From Lophius americanus (Eukaryota; Chordata; Actinopteri; Lophiiformes; Lophiidae): DNA of 64,000 nt. The stretch is from NCBI GenBank assembly GCA_037951165.1, contig JBBDHG010000028.1, positions 5,908,501 through 5,972,500 on the forward strand. The letters are read 5' to 3'. Of the stretch, positions 47,462-57,766 are shown one piece after another (the first letter of the stretch is position 1; each line of letters begins with the position of its first letter). The notes beneath the pieces were generated by a model. That model searched no databases. It had not been told where the DNA came from and worked only from the letters and a program-made list of their open reading frames with translations. A program made the translations under genes and the position numbers.

Positions 47462-47568
47462 TGTGCAAATTTAAAGCCCACAAACGCTGTGCTGTCAGAG
47501 CCATTAACAACTGCAAATGGACCACCCTGGCTTCCATAGGGAAGGATATTATCGAGGATGAGGATGGG
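47462..47568 (+). CDS. dgkh: dgkh exon 7 (C1a completed)
   Basis: Exon of 107 bases, residues 213-248, phase 1 in and 0 out; acceptor GTTTTATAG and donor GGG|GTGAGT. It supplies Cys214, His219, Cys222 and Cys230 of C1a (VCKFKAHKRCAVRAINNC) and then the spacer KWTTLASIGKDIIEDEDG leading to C1b. The intron to exon 8 is only 244 bases. Confidence 0.95.
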
Positions 47569-47812
47569 GTGAGTACATTAATGAAAGCCACTCATGTATG
47601 CATGAGGTTTTGCATCTTGTAGAGAGATCATAAATTCCCCATTGAACAAATTGTTATTAGTGATATTAGATTACTACAGATTAGAGGCTCACTGTGGAAG
47701 AGTATTATTAGTCTTAATATCTCAAACTGTGATTGCTTTGTAAATTTTCCAGACTTGTCTAATATATCCTGAACCACTTGGCTGCGTGTTTGTGTTTGTG
47801 TTGAACCAACAG

Positions 47813-47938
47813 ATCGCTATGCCTCACCAGTGGCTGGAGGGAAACCTGCCTGTAAGTGCCAAGTGTGCCGTGTGTGACAAGACCTGTGGCAGCGTGCTGC
47901 GACTGCAGGACTGGCGCTGCCTCTGGTGCAAAGCTATG
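47813..47938 (+). CDS. dgkh: dgkh exon 8 (C1b zinc finger, first part)
   Basis: Forty-two codons, residues 249-290, phase 0/0; acceptor TTGAACCAACAG and donor ATG|GTAAGG. It carries His253, Cys266, Cys269, Cys284 and Cys287 of the second C1 domain. The loop between Cys269 and Cys284 has 14 residues rather than 13, making this an extended, atypical C1, as usual for the family. Confidence 0.95.
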
Positions 47939-48030
47939 GTAAGGGATTCCATAAAACAACAACACAAAGATTCACAGTGATTAAAACAAATGAAGACATA
48001 CATCCCCGTGTTAGGATCATAATATAATTG

Positions 48031-48442
48031 AAAAGTCGGGGATATTATGGTATCGTTATAGAGGCCACCGCCGCAGATCCGTCATGTTAACGCAATAGCT
48101 GAACAACTCTTTCATGGATAATTTTCAAATTTTATAACCTAGTAGACCTTAGTGTGAGAATGAAGTGGATTGATTTTGGCACAGGTCAGTTGCATTTTTC
48201 CAACACTAGGGGGATCGTTATCTACAGAAGATGTTGGTCCAATTTAGTCCAGCTTTTATGCATATGAATCGACTCGTCGAGATCTATCTTTCACTTATCC
48301 TATTTCAAATGTTAGGGGGAGCTTTTTTTAAGATTATCGCTATTCCTCAGACATGACATTTAATTTTAAGGAGATAAAAAATGCAGGGGATTAGGGGCTT
48401 TTCAGGAATATACGCTTGCTGTCCGTAATTGTAGGACTAGTC
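48031..48442 (+). repeat. Dispersed family A, copy (plus) in intron 8
   Basis: AAAGTCGGGGATATTATGGT, 'CAGATCCGTCATGTTAACGC', 'GTGAGAATGAAGTGGATTGA', 'GGGGATTAGGGGCTTTTCAG' and 'TTGTAGGACTAGTCGATC'. It fills two thirds of a 627-base intron and ends 124 bases before exon 9. Confidence 0.83.
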
Positions 48443-48565
48443 GATCTTCAGTGTGTTTGTTTGAACCACATTCCTGTGGGGGATTTTTTATTTCCCTGCA
48501 ACTATATGTTGACAAGAAGGAATTTTTAATGAAGGCTCACACTGTTTTTGTTGATGTTCTTGTAG

Positions 48566-48668
48566 GTGCACACATCCTGTATGGACCTGTATCCTCGCAA
48601 GTGTCCTCTGGGTCAGTGCAAAGTCTCCATCATTCCACCTACGGCTCTCAACAGCATCGACTCAGATG
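48566..48668 (+). CDS. dgkh: dgkh exon 9 (C1b completed, hinge to kinase)
   Basis: Exon of 103 bases, residues 291-324 plus one base; phase 0 in, 1 out; acceptor TTCTTGTAG and donor G|GTAGGC. It supplies His292, Cys295 and Cys303 of C1b, then CPLGQCKVSIIPPTALNSID, the conserved linker before the catalytic domain. The preceding 627-base intron is mostly a copy of the dispersed repeat family (48031-48442). Confidence 0.94.
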
Positions 48669-48682
48669 GTAGGCACAAAACA

Positions 48683-48724
48683 CACACCCACACACATACA
48701 AACAAAAACACACACACACACACA
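48683..48724. repeat. (CA)n microsatellite
   Basis: Interrupted CA run just after the exon 9 donor. Confidence 0.85.
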
Positions 48725-49334
48725 GTGTAATCATGCTGACTCACTCATGGGGTTCACAGGTTAATGGAAGATGGCACCTCTTCGCGATCGTTACATTTCA
48801 GAGATGAATAAGTGACATTTCATCCTGCTTCATGGGCTGATGTTTTCTCACTGAACTTATACCTCCTGCTCTGTCACATGGAGGCAAAGTGGTGAGGGAG
48901 AGGAGAAGGCTTGTTGACACACACACTCTTTTACCACTGTCTTCCAAGTTGCTGCACATTGGCCAGATAAAAAGTGAAAAGGACAAAATCATAATTTATT
49001 AGTTATTATTAAGCTTGTATTGTTACCTGTGAATCATTGGAAGAACACTGCAAAAAAATAACTGATTAATCTTAAAATGCCAAATAATTACTGGTGGTCG
49101 TGTTGTATTTGTGTCTCATTCCTGAGCAGCACTGTCAATTTCTGTGCAGAGATAAATAGTTTTTGAAAGAACATAAATTGTATTTGCGTAGAAAATATCT
49201 GTGAAAAAAGAATAATTAAACCTGAGCAAAAGATAAAAATGTATTGGTTCCCAAAAGTGTATTTCCATGTATGGCATTATCATGCACACAATATTAACAT
49301 TTCTTGCTAAGTTTTATTCATTCAATCTCAAAAA
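48725..49334. other. Intron 9 stretch with nothing recognised
   Basis: AT-rich; no element could be named. Confidence 0.45.
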
Positions 49335-49510
49335 TACTCCGATGAGCCATAAAATTATGACCACGGACAGGTGAGGTGAATAAAATTGACTTTCTGGTTA
49401 CCATGGTTATCGTGAGTGGGTGGAATTGTCAGGAAGTGAACATTTTGTCCTGAAGCTGTTGTTGGAAGTACGAGAAATTGCTGAATCTAAGGATGTATAA
49501 TCTTAATTAC
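49335..49510 (+). mobile_element. Tc1-like transposon left-end fragment
   Basis: CCGATGAGCCATAAAATTAT followed by GACCACGGACAGGTGAGGTG and 'AAGTGAACATTTTGTCCTGA' matches the left end of a widespread fish Tc1-like element ('gagccataacattatgaccac'). Truncated before the transposase. Confidence 0.72.
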
Positions 49511-49539
49511 TCCTTTGTTAAACATTTATACACAGTACA

Positions 49540-49650
49540 ACATTGTGAGGGTCTTGCTCTAGGACCCTTTGACCTGCAGTCCAGGGGAGGAACCGTAGAC
49601 CTTCCTATCGGGGGATGACCACTCTACCTCCTGAGCTACAGTTGATCTGA
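49540..49650 (-). mobile_element. tRNA-derived SINE fragment (minus)
   Basis: Reading the minus strand, GTAGCTCAGGAGGTAGAGTG (A box) is followed about 45 bases later by GGTTCCTCCCCTGG in B-box position. This is the reverse of the SINE class at 52647. Confidence 0.6.
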
Positions 49651-49715
49651 ACAAATTTGATAAGAACCAAATTGTGAAATTGCAGTCATACAAAAAGGTT
49701 TAATAAAGCATTGAA

Positions 49716-49920
49716 ATGAGGTACAGTTATGTGGCGCCTGTGCAGTACCTAATAATGTCCTGCTTTATACTTCTACTCAATCACATTTTAGAGACTAATA
49801 TTCATTTTCTAAACCATTACATTTGTCTGAAAGCTACTTGTTACTTTTTGGAGCACAGTCTCTCATTCTCTTCTTGTCCAGTGAAAACCATGTATCATAA
49901 AATATGTTGATTTCATAGGT
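49716..49920. repeat. hAT-like MITE fragment
   Basis: ATACTTCTACTCAATCACAT, 'AACCATTACATTTGTCTGAA' and 'TCTTGTCCAGTGAAAACC' match phrases in intron 1 (3640-4300). Confidence 0.5.
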
Positions 49921-50103
49921 TGGTTACAAACTGAAGAATTAATCTACATAAACCATTTGATAACCACCATTCATTGTTCACAGTCCCTCTCTAATGATCT
50001 AAAGAGCATCTATAGGATATAATGTGACCTAAACCTTTAACATCTACAGCAGTATAATACATCGTAGGCCTTCAATGCAGCAGGATAATTAACACGTCTA
50101 ACC

Positions 50104-50735
50104 TAGGCTGTCCCTCTGATGTGCTCCTTTCTAATCCTGTCCATCCTCGTCACTCCCAAAGAACATCTGAGCATCTACAACTCTACCACCTCCAACTCTG
50201 CCTCCTGTCTTTCGGTCAGTGCCACCGTCTCTAAACCATACAGCAGAACTGCTCTACTACCATCTTGTAAACGTTTACCTTCACACCTGCTGCTACTCTT
50301 CTGTCACAGATAACTTCTGACAATCTTCTCCACCCTGCCTGCACTGGCTTGTCCTAACTTTACCAGACTCCCCGTTACTCTGAACAGTTGACCTCAAGTA
50401 CTTAAACTCCTGCACCTTCTTCGCCTCTACTCCTTGCATCCTCACCGTTCCACATGCCTCCAGACCATTCACTCACATATATTCTGTCTTGCTGATCGAC
50501 TGACGTTCATTCCTCTTCTCTCCAGGGCATACCTCTATCTCTCATGGTTTTCCTCCACCTGCTCCCTGTTCTCACTACAGATCACAATGTCATCCACCAA
50601 CATTGTAGTCCACAGAAACCCCTTCCTGACCTTATCTGTCGGCCTGTCCATCACCGTAGTAAACAAGAAGGTGCTCAGAGCCAATTCTTGGGGCAGTCCA
50701 CCCTGAACCTTTCCTTCACTCCTACTGACCACCTC
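50104..50735 (-). mobile_element. RTE-like LINE fragment (minus)
   Basis: Minus-strand translation of 50535-50732 gives KVQGGLPQELALSTFLFTTV and MLVDDIVICSENREQVEENH, the same RT block as at 21407-21570 with the FADD motif changed to LVDD. Plus-strand text near 50130-50170 is the complement of the C-terminal coding block. Fragment of the same family in opposite orientation. Confidence 0.8.
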
Positions 50736-51092
50736 GCCGCTTTCATACTGCTCTCATATATATCATGTACAACTGGTCTATGAAACCAAAAAGGCAAAAG
50801 CGGGCCTGCAGAATATCAGGGAGATGGTTTTAAGGCTATTGCTGATAGTTGTGTATAACTTGATTAACTGTTTGTTTGGGTTTACTAAAGAACAGAGTTG
50901 CTTCGTTTGGCCTTGTTTCTGTGGACATATTTGGTTGTTTCTCTTGGGAGACCTGGCAACACTGGTAGTACCATGTATCATAAATGCACCATCAAATAGA
51001 GGAGTTCTGCAGATGGCTTCAGAGTACCCTGAGGCTCAACCGGGCTCTGTTCATCAAAGCATGTATTCTGCATTCAGACACAATATCCGTGT

Positions 51093-51126
<34 letters not shown>

Positions 51127-51956
51127 TTGTGTTCATGTGTGTTAGCTAAACCCATTTTAAGTGGAGATCAGCACCTGTGAGACAGAGTCAGATAAGCATA
51201 TGTGATTGGATTGTTGCTGCCGATTGCAGTGGCTACCTCTCACACACAAACACACGGACACAGTCCAGTGAGTCTGAAAAGCAATTGCTAATTATTAGAA
51301 GGATGACAGGAGATACGGTGGAAAGGGGGCATCCAGTTTTAGGGAGGAGGATGGGAAAGAAAAAGGAGGAAGGGAAAAATACAGAGTCTCCACCTCCATC
51401 CTTCCTCTCTCGATTTGTGTTCTTCACTCTCTCTACATCCTTTCAAGTTCCTGGAGTTTGGTTGTAATTGGCTGAGGGGCAGACAGTAACACGTGCTGGT
51501 GCATTGTCTCTCCCCTCCCCTGCCCCCCTCCCTCCTTTTTCTCCACGCTCACGCTCTGAATCCACCAATGCTGAAGAGACCCCAGAAAGAGAGAGGGAGA
51601 CAGCGAGAACGAGGAAAAACACATTTGAAGAGGTTACAGAGGAGAAGTGAAGGGCGAAGCAAGTGAGAAAATGTCAAGAGGGAGTGGACACACATATGAT
51701 GGAAGTTATAAAAGGCACAAAGCTGTCATGTTAGTGGGGTTGAGATTATGAAGCAAACATGTGTTTTTGGCATATGCCGAGCCTCCTGCTTATTATTCCC
51801 CACTGTCTCTTACACACTCTGAGACATTGATGAGGTTGTTATAATATGACAGCGTTGTTTCACACCAGCCTCAGCATCTTCCCTGCTGCTCCAATCTGAG
51901 TCAGAGTCTCGTTACTGGTTACAGAGGATTAATCCGCCCATTCCTCTTTTAGTTAT
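50736..51956. other. Intron 9 stretch, TG run and purine/pyrimidine-rich block
   Basis: (TG)n at 51090-51126. GA-rich and CT-rich blocks at 51300-51660, with overlapping frames on both strands and no domains. Nothing else recognised. Confidence 0.45.
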
Positions 51957-52632
51957 ACCCCCAAAAAGTTGGGGATATTATTGAATTGCCATTGCTGCCT
52001 CAGAGATCCTTTGTTTTAACGCTATAAGACAAAAATAATTTGACATAGTGTGGGTATATAACATTAATTTTAGTCTGAGGAAGAGCTGGGTAGATTTTGG
52101 GAAAGGGCAATTGCATAATTCCCACACTAAGGGGAGATTTATCTTTAAGGTTTTTAGCCCATCTTTTCTCAACTGTTGGCCTGATGTAGTCCAGATTTAC
52201 TTCATATGAATCAACTCAAGGATATTTAACCTGTTTTTGTCATATTTTAATGTAATTGTTCATATTTCACTCAATAGGAGAGTTTTTTGCAAAATGCGGA
52301 TTTCTAAACCATAATACTGATTACATTCAAATTCAACTGTTATGAATTGACACAAGGAATTCTTTTGTTTAATCGCCGAGCTCAGAAAAACTAGTTCCTT
52401 TATTTTTCTTCAATATTGAGTCACTATGCGATTGGATCTTTGAGCAAATTGTTGACTTCAAGGAAATAGTTAGGTTGAGTCAATATGAACTGTTTGAGAT
52501 TATGAATGAGTCCCATTTAATTTGAGGAGATCGATCTGCGGAGTTGCTTGTACAACACAGGGGATTGGGGGCTTTTCGAGGACATACATTTGCTGACGTA
52601 AACGACAGTTTAGGACTAGTTTTTTCAGAAGC
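51957..52632 (+). repeat. Dispersed family A, longest copy (about 676 bp)
   Basis: Order of landmarks: end hairpin (CCCCCAAAAAGTTGGGGATA), GAGATCCTTTGTTTTAACGC, GTCTGAGGAAGAGCTGGGTA, CCCACACTAAGGGGAGATTT, CATATGAATCAACTCAAGGA, ACTCAATAGGAGAGTTTTTT, TTATGAATTGACACAAGGAA, ATTGAGTCACTATGCGATTG, ATTTAATTTGAGGAGATCGA, TACAACACAGGGGATTGGGG, TAGGACTAGTTTTTTCAGAA. No coding frame of note on either strand. All other copies match subsets of this order. Confidence 0.88.
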
Positions 52633-52646
52633 TACAGTAGCCGATC

Positions 52647-52925
52647 TGGGTGCAACAGTGGCTCAGGAGGTAGGACGGTCATCCACTTACTGTATCAGAA
52701 GGTTGATGATTCGATCCTCTGCACAGCCGGTCTATATGCCGAAGTGTCCTTGAGCAAGATACTGAACCAAAAGGTGCTCCCAATGGCTGTTCCATTATTT
52801 TGTGAATGATGGCGTGAATTAATGCTCCTGGTGAGCCGGTGACAACTGGCATGGCAGCTTCTTGTAAAGCGCTTTGAGTATTTGAGAAGACTAGAAAAGT
52901 GCTATATAAGTACAGTCCATTTAAG
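52647..52925 (+). mobile_element. tRNA-derived SINE, near full length
   Basis: A box AGTGGCTCAGGAGGTAGGAC at about 52658, B box GTTGATGATTCGATCC at about 52701, then the body GCCGAAGTGTCCTTGAGCAA, GCTCCCAATGGCTGTTCCAT, and the 3' end AAAGCGCTTTGAGTATTTGA, GTGCTATATAAGTACAGTCC. This matches a common teleost SINE as I remember it. It is adjacent to the 3' end of the family A copy. Confidence 0.85.
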
Positions 52926-52939
52926 AGTCCATTTTGTGT

Positions 52940-53365
52940 GATCAGACAACACGGCTCATTTTCTCTTATCAGAAAGCATCCTCTTTGAGCATCCATGACC
53001 CTGTCTTCAGTTCAGAGACTGTTCTTCCTTAGACCCCTTTGGTAAGTTCTAACCACTGAAAAGCAGGAACATCCAGCAAGACCTGCAGTTCTTTAGATTT
53101 TCTGACCCAGACCTCTACACATCACAATCTGGTTCTTGTCAAAGTGTCTCAGATCCTCACACTGGTCCATTTCTCCTGCTTCCAACATCAACCTCAGGAC
53201 AAAATATTCACCTGCTGCCTGAGGTATCCCACCCACTGACATGTAACCATGGTAACCAAATAATTAATCCCGACAACTGACAGGTAATCAGATAATCACT
53301 GCAATTCAATCTTCATCTTTCAGTGATTAGAATAAGATGGCTCATCAGTATATGTCTAGTTTTTT
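52940..53365 (-). mobile_element. Tc1-like non-autonomous element (minus)
   Basis: TCCATTTCTCCTGCTTCCAA, CACCTGCTGCCTGAGGTATC, CACCCACTGACATG and AGATGGCTCATCAGTATATG are the reverse of the left end of the fish Tc1-like element seen at 49335. No transposase frame remains. Confidence 0.65.
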
Positions 53366-53447
53366 CACTTGGGACTGTCTGAGTGTCCAGATGCCACAAA
53401 ACTAAAGTTGCTGGATATTGAATTTTCTCCTTCCATTTCCTACTCCT

Positions 53448-53757
53448 CAGGGAGAACAGTGGCAAATAGGTAGCATTCCCAGAAAGAACATTTTGGGTTC
53501 AAATCCACTACACTACTGTGTTGAGTTTGCATATTTTCTCTGTTTTTGCATGGGTTCTCGGCCACAGTCCAAAAACATGCAGTGTAATTGAATTTGACCA
53601 CAGACTCTTGTCTGTAGGTGTGAGTGGATGTTTTTCTCGGGCCTGTCAGGAACTGGTTAACTGCCAAAGGCGAACCCTACCTCTCCTCCCATGTTAGCAG
53701 CATAGGCTCCAGTCCCCTGCGACCCTGAATAGGCTAAACAGTTACAGAAAATGTTTT
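53448..53757 (+). mobile_element. tRNA-derived SINE, second class
   Basis: A-box-like GTGGCAAATAGGTAGCATTC, B box GGGTTCAAATCC, then GAGTTTGCATATTTTCTCTG, GCATGGGTTCTCGGCCACAG, and the 3' end CATAGGCTCCAGTCCCCTGC, GACCCTGAATAGGCTAAACA. Layout matches the widespread fish SINE of the same class as 56790-56965. It ends just before the exon 10 acceptor (53765). Confidence 0.75.
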
Positions 53758-53765
53758 TTCCTCAG

Positions 53766-53928
53766 GTTTCTGGAAGGCCACCTGTCCCCCATCATGTGCC
53801 AGCCCCCTCCTGGTCTTCGTCAACTCCAAAAGTGGTGACAACCAGGGAGTGAAATTCTTACGACGCTTCAAGCAGCTCCTCAACCCGGCTCAAGTCTTTG
53901 ACCTGGTTAACGGTGGGCCACATCTCGG
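53766..53928 (+). CDS. dgkh: dgkh exon 10 (start of DAGKc catalytic domain)
   Basis: Exon of 163 bases, residues 325-378 plus two bases of 379; phase 1 in, 2 out; acceptor TTTTCCTCAG and donor GG|GTAAGG. It encodes the first strand of the kinase fold, SPLLVFVNSKSGDNQG, followed by KFLRRFKQLLNPAQVFDL, both signature stretches of diacylglycerol kinases. The next intron is only 116 bases. Confidence 0.96.
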
Positions 53929-54044
53929 GTAAGGAAACTCATCAAATATCTTTAAATAAATGCATTCCAAAGCAATACTTTCCATGACCTTTGACCCCAG
54001 AGATTATATAAATAGTTGACTAAATTTGTGTATTTTCTTTCCAG

Positions 54045-54153
54045 CCTGCGTCTGTTTCAGAAATTTGACAACTTCCGGATCCTGGTGTGTGGAGGTGATG
54101 GTAGTGTGGGCTGGGTCCTCTCAGAGATCGACAAACTCAGTCTACACAAACAG
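54045..54153 (+). CDS. dgkh: dgkh exon 11 (GGDG nucleotide-binding motif)
   Basis: Exon of 109 bases completing residue 379 and running to 415; acceptor TTTCTTTCCAG and donor CAG|GTACTG. It contains ILVCGGDGSVGWVLSEID. The GGDGSVG at residues 395-401 is the glycine-rich ATP-binding motif shared by diacylglycerol kinases and related lipid kinases, and its loss abolishes activity in the family. All motif residues are intact. Confidence 0.97.
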
Positions 54154-54344
54154 GTACTGTAGGAATAATGTGATTGCATGGAACAGAACCTTTAGTATTA
54201 CTAGCATAATTTATTTCTCATGTATAACACTGAACTGAATTATCTCCATCGTTTGGTCCAAAAAATAAAGAAATTCTATGAAGAGATATAAGAAACATCA
54301 AACATGTCACAGAAATAAATAATCAAATCTGTAATTATCAGTTG

Positions 54345-54700
54345 TCAGAATGTCTTTCGTTCTCAGAATCATCAGGGAGATTGTGATTGAAGAGTGTCTG
54401 CTCTGAGCAGCAGGTCAATTCCCCCTTAGAGTCTGGATACTGGTGGGGGTGGCTAAAGAACATTAAGAGTGGTGGATCTGTGAGGACTGGGTGGAGGTGG
54501 GGAGGTGGAGGTAGCCCGTACTGGCAGCATGAACAAACTAGGTGAATGGAGAGAATCGTACTTAGAAAGACCGCAGCTGATGTAAGGCTAGGAGAGACAT
54601 GGTCAGCTAATGAGAACCTCACCCAGACTGTGAAGCGGGTAACACTTACTGAACGTGTGTGAAGGGTTTGAAGGAAACTATGGCCGAAATATGATTGGTC
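54345..54700 (+). repeat. Dispersed family B, copy 1
   Basis: GCTCTGAGCAGCAGGTCAAT, AGAGTCTGGATACTGGTGGG, GTGGAGGTGGGGAGGTGGAG and ACTATGGCCGAAATATGATT recur, with changes, in the same order at 61490-62010. It occupies most of intron 11. Class unknown. Confidence 0.6.
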
Positions 54701-54751
54701 AATAATACATTTTATTTTTTTATTGCTACCAACCACTTTACATTTCGACAA

Positions 54752-54782
54752 AAACCACACACACACACACACACAATCACAC
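54752..54782. repeat. (CA)n microsatellite
   Basis: Short CA run about 40 bases before exon 12. Confidence 0.85.
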
Positions 54783-54821
54783 ACTCACTAATGGCAATCA
54801 AACCATCTGCGTCTGTTTCAG

Positions 54822-55043
54822 TGCCAGTTGGGGGTGCTGCCCTTGGGCACGGGCAACGATCTGGCACGCGTTCTGGGTTGGGGTCCATCCTGCGACGACG
54901 ACACCCAGCTGCCTCAGATCCTGGAGAAGCTGGAGAGAGCTAGTACCAAAATGCTGGACCGCTGGAGCATCATGACCTATGAGATCAAGATCCCACCAAA
55001 ACACAGCTGCCCCACAATGCCTGAGGGATCCGATGAATGCCAG
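54822..55043 (+). CDS. dgkh: dgkh exon 12 (DAGKc core, GTGNDLAR)
   Basis: Seventy-four codons, residues 416-489, phase 0/0; acceptor TCTGTTTCAG and donor CAG|GTACTC. It begins CQLGVLPLGTGNDLARVLGW, the second conserved catalytic signature (GTGNDLAR at 424-431), then DDDTQLPQILEKLERASTKM and LDRWSIMTYEIKIPPK. The exon tail (HSCPTMPEGSDECQ) lies in the variable region after DAGKc. Confidence 0.96.
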
Positions 55044-55238
55044 GTACTCACTCGGTAGAAATCATCCGAGCCAGCAGGGCTTCCAATCCGACTGATGGGA
55101 GCAGGAGGAAGTGGAGAACATACCGGCTTCATATATTCATCTGTTATATCCAGCACAGTCTAGCGATTTATAATGTTTGAAGTGACGATGGATGAAATCT
55201 GATTTACTTTTTACGTCGGCCCTTTGTTTTCTCTTCAG

Positions 55239-55330
55239 TTTCACATTTCAGCCTATGAAGACTCGGTAGCTGCTCACCTCACAAAGATCCTAAACTCAGC
55301 GCAGCACTCTGTGGTCATCTCCTCTGCCAA
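55239..55330 (+). CDS. dgkh: dgkh exon 13 (post-catalytic segment)
   Basis: Exon of 92 bases, residues 490-519 plus two bases; phase 0 in, 2 out; acceptor TTTTCTCTTCAG and donor AA|GTACGT. It encodes FHISAYEDSVAAHLTKIL followed by NSAQHSVVISSA, conserved between delta and eta. The 195-base intron before it has no visible repeat; the 2.25-kb intron after it does. Confidence 0.95.
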
Positions 55331-56789
55331 GTACGTGTCTCAAATTTTCTGGAGTCTGAGGCCATTTTTTGGCATAACTCTAAAGCTGGATGGCTGTTTG
55401 ATTTCAACTAACACTGTACAAATGAATGGTTTGTCGAAGCTCACGATTGACGGGCCCCTGTAGCCTGTTGTCGCTATTGACAACTTTCGATATCGTTTTA
55501 ATGCCTTGAGGAAGGAAGAAGTTTGTTTGCTGGCAACATGCTAACAAGACAGAAATGAGCTGCCTTGATCCTTTTTGTCATCCTGTGTGCCGAAACCTCT
55601 TTAAAAAAAGAGGTGCCGGTAACTCGACTAGCAGGTGACTAGGGCAACGTGGAAAGTATGGCTGGTTCATTTAGCAGAGAAAATGGGAGATGAGCTAGAT
55701 ATGGTTGACTGTATAGAGTGTGAACTTGTTAGAGCCTTTATTTTTCTTCCTTGCTGTGTAGGAGCCACAAACTGCACTTCCTTATTTTTAAGTAATTGTT
55801 TTGTATTATCCACAAGTCGCCATGGCAACTCAGGTTATCAGTAGCAACATCGCAACGGTGCAGTGAGAGAGAAACCGCTGACGTAAGCCAATCAAGTCAT
55901 GGCCCTGCTTCGATTGTGCAAAACCCTGAGTTGGCAAAATTTCTGACAAGTTAGAATAGCATCCGATCGAGCTTCCGACCAGCAAATGACGCCCGATTAG
56001 GCCCGACGGACGGCCCAATGGTTGTGAGGCTCAAATCGTACTCAAATCATAAAATGTACGCCAGGCTTAACTCTAACCCTAAACCTTAATATACCACTTT
56101 AAATCATGTGTTATATGGGAATGTGTTTTTTTTTACTTTAACATTCTCTATAGGCATACTGAACCCAAAAACATATAGGGTTTATGATCACACATGATCT
56201 TAAGATCCAAAGGGTCACCATACAGCGGGTGGACTACACAACATATTTTAAAAATAGCCACTGGAAACAATTTGAGTCATAAACGGCACTAGAGAGTCGG
56301 CCATGTTTCCAGTGACGCCCATAATGGACACAAATGTGCATTACCCCTATCATTCTCATGAACTGAAAACTGTGACACCAAAAACCCACCAACACTGAGA
56401 TTTTCCAAACATCACATGTCTGGGCTTCAGTAAGATGTTGATTTAGCAGTGGAGGAGGAGCTTATCAGAGCTGTCTGTCTCCACCTTCAGATAATGTTTT
56501 GACACATAGCATTTGGTTTTTATTATCCAATATGATGATAATATTGCTAGAAATACTAGCACTACTACTACTGATAATAAGAAGAATAAACACAATATTT
56601 ATGTGAAGTTTAATTTTTTTCTATTTTAATAGATTTGCGTAAATTCCTTTATTGCTTTGTTTTTATGGGGTATGGATTGAAGGTTGATGAGGGAAGAATG
56701 AAATTGGACGACTTTAGCATGAAGCTACAACAAGATAAATGTGAAGTGAAGGGGTCTGAATACTTTCTGAATTACCTGTATATATATAA
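55331..56789. other. Intron 13 left part, nothing firm
   Basis: Contains repeat-like text (for example CATGTTTCCAGTGACGCCCA near 56310 and a CTA/ACT-rich run near 56560) that I cannot assign. No coding frame with a domain. Confidence 0.4.
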
Positions 56790-56965
56790 AAGAGGGGGGC
56801 ACGATGGCGCAGTTGTTAGCGCTGCTGCGTCACAGCAGGAAGGTACCGGGTTCGACCTTTCTGTGCGGAGTTTGCATGTTCTCCCTGTGTCTGCGTGGGT
56901 TCTCTCCGGGACCTCCAGCTTCCTCCCACAGTCCAGAAACATGCAATACAGGTGAATTGGTGACA
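56790..56965 (+). mobile_element. tRNA-derived SINE, 5' part
   Basis: GGGGGGCACGATGGCGCAGT, TTGTTAGCGCTGCTGCG (A box), GTACCGGGTTCGACC (B box), then GAGTTTGCATGTTCTCCCTG and TGGGTTCTCTCCGGGACCTC. It is the head of the same SINE class as 53448-53757 and lacks its 3' half. Confidence 0.85.
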
Positions 56966-57059
56966 CTAAAAAATGCCCGTAGGATGAATAATATAAAACA
57001 ATGAATAGTAATATTATGAATATATTAATGTAACCATAATAATTACTACTTATAATATT

Positions 57060-57100
57060 TACTACTACTACTTCTTCTTTGGACTACTACTACTACTGAT
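57060..57100. repeat. (ACT)n microsatellite
   Basis: Two short ACT runs separated by TTCTTCTTTGG. Confidence 0.7.
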
Positions 57101-57329
57101 ACATTTCAAATGACTCTATTTGTATATAAATTCTAAAAACCATGTTTGTAGAATCTGCAGGACTTATCTGTAATTAGGAGCTGTTCATCTGTGCATCTTT
57201 ATTACAGTATGTACTGTGTAGTACAGTCGTCACTTTGTCTTTTTTTAATTAATTCTGTTAAGTATGTTCTCACATTCTTCAATATGTCCAAAAATCCTAA
57301 TCTGAAATATTGCTTTCTCAGGAGCCATG

Positions 57330-57465
57330 GTTGGTACCTCCTCCTCTGTGGCTCCTTTGACCTGTGGTGTCACCCAGGGCTCCAACATTGACCCCTTACT
57401 CTTGAGCATATACAGGCAGCCACTGGGTCCTATAAACATGATCAGTCCCATTTTTGTAAAAGAAA
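57330..57465 (+). mobile_element. LINE reverse-transcriptase scrap
   Basis: One frame reads TCGVTQGSNIDPLLLSIYRQ then PLGPINMI, matching the GVPQGSxLGPLLFSLYMLPLG pattern of LINE reverse transcriptases. It is followed by poly-A-like text. Lies 120 bases before exon 14. Confidence 0.6.
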
Positions 57466-57584
57466 TAGGGACTCAAAATGTTTAGGAAGTTCTGTTTTAT
57501 GTTTTATCGTTCGGAAGCCATCAGAGCTAATCTTTTCTTCATTACATATTAATCTGTCAATCAACTTCTGTCCCTGTTTGTTAG

Positions 57585-57684
57585 GATCTTGTGTGAAACA
57601 GTGAAGGATTTTGTGGTCAAAGTTGGGAAAGCCTATGAAAAAAGTGTTGAGAACGCTGAAGAGTGCGACACCATGTCTCTGAAG
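57585..57684 (+). CDS. dgkh: dgkh exon 14 (interdomain helix region)
   Basis: Exon of 100 bases completing residue 520 and running to 553; phase 2 in, 0 out; acceptor CTGTTTGTTAG and donor AAG|GTAAGA. It encodes ILCETVKDFVVKVGKAYEK and SVENAEECDTMSLK, the conserved region after the catalytic half-domain. The intron that follows is 82 bases, the shortest here. Confidence 0.94.
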
Positions 57685-57766
57685 GTAAGACTGAAAAACA
57701 GTGAGGAGGTGATTCTTCTTCCTGCAGACCCTGCTGTCTGTCTAATCTCTGCTCCGTCTCATCCAG

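Noticed and set aside
52647..52925. Functional tRNA gene
   Set aside because: A and B boxes are present, but the sequence does not fold as a clover leaf with an intact acceptor stem and continues into a SINE body.
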